Positions 1 to 4,900 of a stretch of 9,885 nt of DNA are shown here, piece after piece. The stretch covers positions 1 to 9,885 of the forward strand of contig JBBRWI010000148.1 of NCBI GenBank assembly GCA_038249305.1. The letters run 5' to 3'. How positions within the stretch are numbered: position 1 is the stretch's first letter; each line of letters starts with the position of its first letter. The notes beneath the pieces are model-generated. The model was given only the letters and a program-made list of their open reading frames with translations, was not told where the DNA came from and did not search any database. The translations under genes and the position numbers were made by a program. The stretch is from Humitalea sp038249305 (GTDB lineage Bacteria > Pseudomonadota > Alphaproteobacteria > Acetobacterales > Acetobacteraceae).

Positions 1-84
1 AGCCGGCCGGTGGTTCCGGCCTAGCGTCATTGCATTTGGATGAGCGCGGGAACGGAGGGGGTGCGACTGGTTACAAGCGTTCTC
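1..84. repeat. Direct repeat, copy 1 (222-bp spacing)
   Basis: This stretch recurs at 223-306. Bases 1-58 match 223-280 exactly, and the match continues with a handful of substitutions to about base 84. The window starts at or inside this copy, so the true left end of the repeat is unknown. The spacing of 222 bp is a multiple of three, and the forward frame starting at base 3 is open through both copies, so both encode the same peptide motif (LHLDERGNGG followed by ATGY). No protein family is recognised. It could be a repeated coding module or an intergenic repeat family. Confidence 0.85.
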
Positions 85-222
85 TGCGCGCCGCGCCGGC
101 ATGCGGATCCTGGATCGGCCGATCCTGTAGCGCCGTGTATCGGCGTGCCGTGTCGATCGCGGCGGCTAGCCCTCGCCCATGTGCCCGTCAACGCGCCGGG
201 CCGATGCGGGCATTGGGGAGCG

Positions 223-306
223 AGCCGGCCGGTGGTTCCGGCCTAGCGTCATTGCATTTGGATGAGCGCGGGAACGGAGGATGTGCGACCGGATACGAAC
301 GGTCTC
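223..306. repeat. Direct repeat, copy 2
   Basis: This is the second copy of the ~84-bp repeat found at the left edge. The first 58 bp are identical, then there are scattered substitutions until similarity is lost near 306. The 138 bp between the copies contain a perfect 14-bp palindrome at 112-125 (GGATCGGCCGATCC) and no recognisable gene. Rightward of this copy, 307-421 holds only short hairpins (306-321 and 372-389) and no supported gene. Confidence 0.85.
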
Positions 307-421
307 AAGGCTGGAGCCTTGGAGAGCGGGGCGTTCGTGCTTTCCGCCACCAGTCAGACAATAGCGTCGCGAGCCGCCAAGTGGCGGCTAACCGCCCCAA
401 ACACGGCATCGAAGTTTATAT

Positions 422-670
422 TTACGGTTTGCGGCGACGGAGGGCGATGACAGCGATACCCACGACGACCAAGGCGAGCACCAGGACGCCGATTCCACCG
501 AACCCGCCCATTCCATAGCCCATCCCCGATCCCCAGCCGCCGCCCATCATGCTGCCGCCTTGACCCGGCCCCTGACCAGACACCTGGGCTTCCGCAACGG
601 TAGCAAAACTCAATGTCGTGAGTGCGGATAGGGCAAGCAAACGTGAGGCAGCGTAATCATCCAGCAACAT
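422..670 (-). CDS. Small exported Met/Gly-rich membrane protein
   Basis: The product is 82 residues. The ATG at 668-670 was chosen over the upstream in-frame ATG at 712 because a strong GGAGGAGGT ribosome binding site lies 6 nt before it. Residues ~8-28 form a signal peptide ending in VAEA, with predicted cleavage before QVSG. A short Gly/Met-rich segment (SMMGGGWGSGMGYGMGG) follows. A C-terminal hydrophobic helix (~58-77) ends in RRRKP, which predicts a periplasmic loop with the C-terminus in the cytoplasm. Short Met/Gly-rich membrane proteins of this kind are common beside copper and silver resistance genes, and the methionines could bind Cu(I). That function is inferred. The protein stands alone on the minus strand, and no enzyme domain is visible. 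Confidence 0.7.
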   Translation of the reverse strand: MLLDDYAASRLLALSALTTLSFATVAEAQVSGQGPGQGGSMMGGGWGSGMGYGMGGFGGIGVLVLALVVVGIAVIALRRRKP

Positions 671-785
671 GTCAGACCTCCTCCAAACATCGAAAAATAG
701 GTTCTTGAGCATGGGGGGGGACTGAGCCCCGCCTTGTATTTTCGTCGATTACACCAACGCGGCGGAGGGACGAAAGTTACCCCGG

Positions 786-860
786 GCCGATCTTCCGGAC
801 ACTCAATTCGTCTTCGCCTTCAACCCAGCTATCTTTCGTAACGGATAGATCGCGGAGTGA
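786..860 (+). pseudogene. Relic of a ppk2 gene, 3' end only
   Basis: This matches the last ~24 codons of the larger ppk2 copy downstream. By eye, 58 of 72 bases at 789-860 match 3530-3601, ungapped. The translation reads ADLPDTQFVFAFNPAIFRNG, stop, IAE, stop, against ADLPDPEIVFAFNEALLRNE-W-IAE in the downstream copy. The conserved Trp codon has become TAG (846-848), while the original TGA stop (858-860) is kept. Weaker similarity continues some 20-30 bp past the stop. Upstream of about 776 the similarity ends, so the rest of the gene is gone. It is non-functional and converges with the phosphatase gene on the minus strand. The divergence (~19%) points to an old duplication or a separately acquired homologue, not a recent copy. 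Confidence 0.8.
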
Positions 861-967
861 ATCGGGCGATGTCGTCCCAAATAGCCGCATCGCAGGGAGG
901 GAGAAGGCCAAGGTGAGGCCGGGATTCGCCGCGATCCGGGCAACGACTTCCGCAGTCACAAGGCCGG

Positions 968-1696
968 TCAGGCGAAGGTCCGGCGGAGGCGGATCGCAGC
1001 TGCCCAACAGATCGCCGCCCAAGCGGCGCCAAGTGTCCAGCCCGCCAGGACGTCGGTTGGCCAATGCACGCCCAGATACACACGGCTCACACCAACGACC
1101 GTCGTCAGAAGGACCGCGACAGAAGCAATGTAGATCTTGATGCGTGGTTGCGGCTGAGTGGAAGCCAACAGCGCTTCGATGGTCAGGAATACTGCTGCCG
1201 CCATAGTAGCGTGGCCACTCGGGAAGCTTGCGCTGAAGACACGGGCCGCATGTGGCACCAGGTCCGGTCGTGGGCGGTCGTACCAGTCTTTCAACACCAG
1301 TTCGAGGCCCAAGGCACCGAGCGTAGCGACGACCAGGATCACTGCCTCAGCCCGCCGTCGTACCAGCGCCAGAAAGACCGTTACCGTGACCACCAGGAAC
1401 ACCATCACGCCGGTGCCACCCAACGCGCTGAAGTCGCGGCCCGCTTCCTCCAGCCAAGGTGGACCAAGCGGGTCCGAGGGAAAGCCTGGCGTGCGAAGCG
1501 ACAGCAGCAGTCGCTCGTCCAGTGCCCTGGTGTCGCCTTCGATGACTTCATTGGCCAAGGAGAGGAACGCCCAGAACGAGCCTGCCGCGCCGCCAAGGAG
1601 CGCGATAGGCAACAACTCCACCGGCCCCAGACGGGGGTCGTGCAGCCTGTGCCGCCAGCCAGATTTCTTTGCCGGTTTTGATTGTAGCGGCGTCAA
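968..1696 (-). CDS. PAP2-family membrane phosphatase
   Basis: This is a membrane phosphatidic acid phosphatase type 2 / undecaprenyl-diphosphatase-like protein, 242 residues from the chosen start. All three PAP2 catalytic motifs are present: KDWYDRPRP (~136-144), PSGH (~159-162) and SRVYLGVHWPTD (~204-215), including the catalytic histidines. About six hydrophobic helices are visible, as expected for the family. The TTG at 1694-1696 is preferred because AGAAGG lies 6 nt upstream and the length is typical. An in-frame ATG at 1741 has no clear ribosome binding site and would add 15 low-complexity residues, and the frame stays open to 1891. The usual role is dephosphorylating a lipid phosphate or pyrophosphate at the membrane, but the substrate cannot be told from sequence. 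It is the only gene on its strand here and is convergent with the ppk2 relic. Confidence 0.88.
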   Translation of the reverse strand: MTPLQSKPAKKSGWRHRLHDPRLGPVELLPIALLGGAAGSFWAFLSLANEVIEGDTRALDERLLLSLRTPGFPSDPLGPPWLEEAGRDFSALGGTGVMVFLVVTVTVFLALVRRRAEAVILVVATLGALGLELVLKDWYDRPRPDLVPHAARVFSASFPSGHATMAAAVFLTIEALLASTQPQPRIKIYIASVAVLLTTVVGVSRVYLGVHWPTDVLAGWTLGAAWAAICWAAAIRLRRTFA

Positions 1697-1741
1697 GGCT
1701 GACCTTCTCTGTTGGCGAGGCGCTGCGGAGCCGCCGCGCAT

Positions 1742-2217
1742 GGATGCCGTACGGGGTTGCCGCCGAGGCACGTGATCGTTGTGTCCCGGGGGATCGCCCA
1801 GAACCGTCCGGCGGGCAGCGCCCCATTCGGTCGTGGCTGCAACGTATAGCGGAGGACTTGGGCACATGGCGGATCTGATTCCCGCCGACATGGTCTCGTA
1901 CGATCTCGATCGCAGACTGGCACCTACTGCTCAGCATCATCGGCGCCGCCTCCAATGCGCAAACCTGTTCGCCGCAGCCAGATCGCTACGTTGCGCGCCG
2001 TGGTCCCCCGCCGCCGAGGTCATAGTCGAACTGGTATTGCGCGAGATTTCTTTTCACGAGGGCGCAACGCCTGAGATGATCGCAGCGTTATCTGAAGTTG
2101 GCTAAGTCGACAGAGGGCCGTCGCGCCATAAAGCGCCAAAACCAGGCCACGCGCACTGCCGTAACTATAGCCCGAAAAGTGCCCATCCAGGCCGTAGGGC
2201 TCGGCGACCCGCGTATC
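1742..2217. other. Gene-poor stretch upstream of the His/Cys-rich gene
   Basis: I find no convincing gene here. A plus-strand frame is open from 1779 to 2105 (108 residues, ending AALSEVG), but it has Arg/Ala/Pro-rich composition, no ribosome binding site and no recognisable motif. Minus-strand frames over the same bases look equally random. The stretch probably contains the promoter of the minus-strand PAP2 gene and that of the plus-strand gene at 2258. It may also contain decayed coding sequence that I cannot identify. Confidence 0.5.
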
Positions 2218-2234
2218 ATTCGGACTCACCGAAT
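2218..2234. promoter_or_regulatory. Short inverted repeat before the His/Cys-rich gene
   Basis: ATTCGG and CCGAAT form a perfect 6-bp inverted repeat around a 5-bp centre (ACTCA). It ends 23 bp upstream of the ATG at 2258 and just before the ribosome binding site. It could be a small operator for a dimeric regulator or an mRNA hairpin affecting translation. The half-sites are short enough to arise by chance, and it does not resemble the CueR-type operator. Confidence 0.25.
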
Positions 2235-2257
2235 CTCGACAGCAAACGGAGAAGAAC

Positions 2258-2485
2258 ATGGAAAACGCAGCGGAAATGTCCAAGCACCACACCACCGCGG
2301 CATCGTGCTGCGACGGCGCGGCGATGCATCACAAGGAGGCCGCCAAGCACCTTGCGGCGGGCGATCCTGAGAAAGCCGCTGATCACGCTGTGAAGGCCGA
2401 CGCTCTGGTAGGCGAAGCCATTCAGCACACCGCACAGGCGAACAAGCAGCATCCGTCTACCGGAAAGAAGTCCTGCTGCTGCTGA
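2258..2485 (+). CDS. Small His/Cys-rich putative metal-binding protein
   Basis: The product is 75 residues and starts at ATG with GGAGAAG just upstream. It has eight His (two HH pairs), five Cys (a CC pair near residue 17 and a terminal CCC) and no signal peptide or membrane segment, so it should stay in the cytosol. The centre (~24-60) reads as amphipathic helix, with the pattern HHKEAAKHLAAGDPEKAADHA. This resembles a group of short helical, His-rich hypothetical proteins in proteobacteria, and the added cysteines set it apart. Metal binding, possibly buffering of copper, zinc or another soft metal, is an inference from composition and from the nearby copper ATPase. It appears to be a single-gene unit: a hairpin terminator follows at 2576 and an inverted repeat precedes it. 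Confidence 0.75.
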   Translation: MENAAEMSKHHTTAASCCDGAAMHHKEAAKHLAAGDPEKAADHAVKADALVGEAIQHTAQANKQHPSTGKKSCCC

Positions 2486-2575
2486 CAGGCTTTCTCATCG
2501 GCGATGCAAATCGGCCAATGAATTGAGAGCGGTAAGCCGTGGCCGATTTGCTGCCGCTGTTGAGCTGTCAAAATG

Positions 2576-2610
2576 GGAGGTCCGAAAATCCGGACCTCCG
2601 GTTTGATTGT
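2576..2610 (+). terminator. Intrinsic terminator after the His/Cys-rich gene
   Basis: A perfect 9-bp stem, GGAGGTCCG with CGGACCTCC, encloses a 6-nt loop (AAAATC). It is followed by a T-rich tail (GGTTTGATTGTTT). It lies about 90 bp past the stop codon at 2485. This is the clearest terminator-like structure in the window and separates the small gene from the ppk2 region. Confidence 0.75.
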
Positions 2611-2818
2611 TTGCTGTCTCCTGTCCACCCCTGGCGCCAGGTGCGTCGAGAAGCGGTTGAGCGGTTGTGACGGTGCCAAGCGATCTTCCGTGAACCCAGC
2701 CATCACGCGCTGAGGGATGAAGTCCACCCGCGGCGCATTGACGACCGGCACGCGCGGTAGAGCGCCGCGAAGCTGCTTTCCCCGGGGCCATTTTCAGGCC
2801 AGCGGCGCCATAAGCCGC
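2611..2818. other. Non-coding leader before the ppk2 pseudogene
   Basis: There is no supported gene. A minus-strand frame reads from 2751 through the terminator hairpin and is unlikely to be real. Close to the ppk2 start, GCGCCGC (2762-2768) and GCGGCGC (2802-2808) can pair around a 33-nt loop that itself contains GGCC...GGCC. This may be a folded 5' leader. A promoter for ppk2 is expected here, but no confident -35/-10 pair was found. Confidence 0.4.
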
Positions 2819-2832
2819 AAGGAGCGAATGCG

Positions 2833-3601
2833 ATGCCGTCCCGCAAGAAGAAGCGCGCCAAGCGCGACAAGTCTGACGAGAAAGCTGCGTTGCGTGCGGC
2901 GCAGGTCGAACTGGTCAAGCTGCAGCGGCACGTCATCGAGACCGAACAGCAGGTACTTGTTATCTTCGAGGGGCGCGACGCGGCCGGAAAGGATGGCACG
3001 ATCAAGCGCATCGCGCAGCATCTGAGCCCGCGCGAGACACGGGTTGTGGCACTTGGCCCTCCTTCGGATCGTCCAGCGCTACATCGCGCATTTGCCGGTG
3101 GCAGGCGAGATCGTGCTGTTCAACCGGAGTTGGTACAACCGCGCGGGCGTCGAGCGGGTGATGGGATTTTGCTCGGACGATGAGTACGAGCGCTTCCTTA
3201 AGGCGGTCCCGTTGTTCGAGGATCTTCTGGCGCATTGCGGCATCACCCTCATCAAGTACTACCTGGACATCGGCAAGAAGGAGCAGGAGCACCGCCTGCA
3301 GGCACGGCGCGACGACCCGCTCAGCCAATGGAAGATAAGCCGGATCGACAATAAGGCGCTGAAGCACTGGGACGACTACAGCGCCGCGCGCAACGAGATG
3401 TTCGCGCGCACCCATAGCGTCGTTGCGCCTTGGACGATCGTTCGCGCGGACGACAAGCCACTCGCCAGGATCAACGTGATCCGCGATCTACTGACCAGGT
3501 CGGACTTCCCGGGCAAGGATCGGGAGGCTGATCTTCCGGACCCCGAGATCGTCTTTGCCTTCAACGAGGCTCTCCTTCGCAACGAATGGATCGCGGAGTG
3601 A
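2833..3601 (+). pseudogene. ppk2: Polyphosphate kinase 2, frameshifted
   Basis: PPK2 enzymes transfer phosphate between polyphosphate and nucleotides. The start is ATG 2833 with AAGGAG 8 nt upstream. The first part encodes a charged N-terminus and the Walker A loop GRDAAGKDGTIKR, then LSPRETRVVALG and PSDR at residue 80. The frame then breaks. From 3074 the other frame supplies QRYIAHLPVAGE, the Walker B region VLFNRSWYNRAGVERVMGFC, the lid-like and C-terminal motifs (ALKHWDDYSAARNEM, APWTIVRADDK) and the normal end at 3601. Family members have about seven residues between SDR and FQRY (roughly DRxxWYF). Their absence, plus the frame change, fits a 20-nt deletion near 3071. Both halves are otherwise well preserved, so inactivation looks recent. 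A sequencing error is a less likely alternative because a whole conserved segment is missing. Confidence 0.9.
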
Positions 3602-3729
3602 ACCGCGCGTCGCCATCCCAAAGCCCATCGCGCTTCGAGGCGACCAGGACATGTTTTGTCGTGTCGCCGAGATGCACCGACGTCGATCAACGGCAGACTG
3701 CAGAAAAGTCAAACCAAGGAGGAATTTCC

Positions 3730-4200
3730 ATGCGTCGCACGATTCTGATTGCTACCGCTGTCACGGCCCTCGTAAGCGCCGGCGCCACGCTGGCGCAGGC
3801 CCAGCCTGTTCCAGCGACGCCGATGATGCCCGGTCAGGGCATGTCGCCGCAGGCCACACCCGGTATGCCGATGACGCCCGGCCAGGTCATGCCACGCCAG
3901 GCCACGCCCGGTATGCCGATGATGCCCGGCCAGGGCATGCCACCGCACGCCACGTCCGGTACGCCAATGACGCCCGGCCAGGGCATGCCGCCGCAGGCCG
4001 CACCCGGCATGCCAATGACGCCCGGCCAGGGCATGCCGCCGCAGGCCGCACCCGGCATGCCAATGACGCCCGGCCAGGGCATGTCGCCGCAGGCCGTTCC
4101 CGGCATGCCAATGACACCCGGCCAAGGCATGGGGCCGCAGGCCGCCCCCGGCATGCCGATGACGCCCGGCCAGGGCATGGCGCCGCAGATGCGCAGGTAG
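3730..4200 (+). CDS. Exported Met-rich tandem-repeat protein
   Basis: The product is 156 residues. The ATG at 3730 is preceded by AAGGAGG 7 nt upstream, so the longer open frame from 3586 is not used. Residues 1-24 are a typical signal peptide (basic MRR, hydrophobic core, cleavage after LAQA). The rest consists of one partial and seven near-complete 16-residue units, consensus APGMPMTPGQGMPPQA, ending in MRR. Each unit brings three Met and several Pro, with no Cys and almost no His, so the mature chain should be unfolded and periplasmic. Methionine-dense exported proteins are known Cu(I)/Ag(I) ligands in copper resistance systems. Placement ahead of copA supports a copper-binding role, but no known family is recognised. 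A 169-bp gap separates it from the next gene, so it may be cotranscribed. Confidence 0.85.
   Translation: MRRTILIATAVTALVSAGATLAQAQPVPATPMMPGQGMSPQATPGMPMTPGQVMPRQATPGMPMMPGQGMPPHATSGTPMTPGQGMPPQAAPGMPMTPGQGMPPQAAPGMPMTPGQGMSPQAVPGMPMTPGQGMGPQAAPGMPMTPGQGMAPQMRR
3817..4188 (+). repeat. 48-bp in-frame tandem repeat array
   Basis: This is a tandem array within the Met-rich gene: one 39-bp partial unit, six full 48-bp units and a last unit of 45 bp. Neighbouring units in the middle (about 3961-4104) are almost identical at DNA level, for example the GCATGCCGCCGCAGGC segment. The outer units carry more substitutions. That pattern is typical of slippage or unequal crossover, so copy number may vary between strains. 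The array keeps several shadow reading frames open on both strands. Confidence 0.9.
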
Positions 4201-4369
4201 GATGGCTCAGGGCAGGCCAGCGCCGAACGCTGGCGCGTCGGGCACCCCCACGCCAAGCGTTGCGGCGCCCGAAATCTGTGACGTCATCGCCTGGCGTGCC
4301 GACGGTTCACATCACTCCCGTCTGCTGGATGCGCGTGGGGGCACCCAACACACCGAGGGAGCCGACCCT

Positions 4370-4900
4370 ATGGGCCGCACCACGACCAGGCTCGACGCGT
4401 GCGCTCCGTTGCCCGCGACCGTTGCGCGGCCTGACAGCGCTATGGCGCCGCGCTGGCGGCTGGTGCTCTGGTATGGAGCGCTTGTTCTGGCGGCCAACCT
4501 GGTGTGGGAGGTGGCCCACCTGCCGCTCTACACGTTGTGGCGGACCGCCAGCCGGAGCGAGCAAGTCTTCGCGGTACTGCACTGCACGGGCGGAGATGCG
4601 CTAATCGCGTTGTTGTCGCTAGGTCTTGCCCTCCTGGTGCATCGCGCTTGGCGCGGGCCCGCGGAGCATTTTGGCCGCGTGCTCCTGACCGCCACGCTGA
4701 TCGGCATCGCCTACACGGTGTTCAGCGAGTGGTGGAATGTCGAGTTGCGCGGCGCCTGGGCTTACGCTTCCGCCATGCCACGCCTTCCTTGGGTCGGGAC
4801 GGGCGTTACCCCTTTGCTGCAATGGGTTTTGCTGCCGCCGCTATGTCTTTGGGGCGCGCGTCGCCTGAGTGAGCGAGACCGGGCTTTAGGAGCGAAATGA
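4370..4900 (+). CDS. Four-helix membrane protein of unknown function
   Basis: The product is 176 residues. The ATG at 4370 was chosen for the GAGGGAG 8 nt upstream. The frame is open back to 4202, but those residues look non-coding. Four hydrophobic helices are visible, roughly residues 28-50, 66-90, 100-122 and 145-165. Polar and aromatic motifs lie within or beside them: NLVWEVAHLPLYTLW, LHCTGGDALIA, FSEWWNVELRGAWAY and LPWVGTGVTPLLQWVLLPP. I recall similar hypothetical membrane proteins in other proteobacteria but no named function. The stop codon overlaps the copA start (ATGA at 4897-4900), which implies translational coupling and a role tied to the pump. The conserved Trp, His, Cys and Glu near the membrane could bind metal or a cofactor, but this is speculation. 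Confidence 0.85.
   Translation: MGRTTTRLDACAPLPATVARPDSAMAPRWRLVLWYGALVLAANLVWEVAHLPLYTLWRTASRSEQVFAVLHCTGGDALIALLSLGLALLVHRAWRGPAEHFGRVLLTATLIGIAYTVFSEWWNVELRGAWAYASAMPRLPWVGTGVTPLLQWVLLPPLCLWGARRLSERDRALGAK

Noticed and set aside
372..389. Hairpin AGCCGCC-AAGT-GGCGGCT downstream of the small Met/Gly-rich gene.
   Set aside because: The position suits a terminator for the minus-strand gene, but there is no T-rich tail. It is left as an unassigned hairpin.
777..1064. A 95-codon minus-strand frame covering the ppk2 relic.
   Set aside because: Its C-terminal part is the antisense of the ppk2 relic. Its similarity to the antisense of the other ppk2 reflects DNA homology on the plus strand.
1064..1775. 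Two 205-codon plus-strand frames opposite the PAP2 gene.
   Set aside because: They are shadows. The minus-strand frame has all three PAP2 motifs and hydrophobic helices.
1779..2105. 108-codon plus-strand frame ending AALSEVG.
   Set aside because: No ribosome binding site, Arg-rich shadow-like composition and no motif. It could be decayed coding sequence but is not supportable.
2422..2751. Minus-strand frame beginning MPVVNAPRVDF.
   Set aside because: It runs through the terminator hairpin and the His/Cys gene and has no recognised family, so a real gene is unlikely.
3709..4256. Long open frames on the minus strand opposite the Met-rich gene, and the plus-strand frame 3555-4604.
   Set aside because: They arise because the 48-bp repeat lacks stops in several frames. 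They have no signal peptide or ribosome binding site that fits, while the chosen frame has both.
4202..4369. Longer start (ATG 4202) for the four-helix membrane protein.
   Set aside because: The extra 56 residues are low-complexity and lack a good ribosome binding site; ATG 4370 has GAGGGAG upstream.
4861..4900. Possible CueR-type operator before copA.
   Set aside because: No dyad of the CueR kind was found here or elsewhere upstream of copA in the window.
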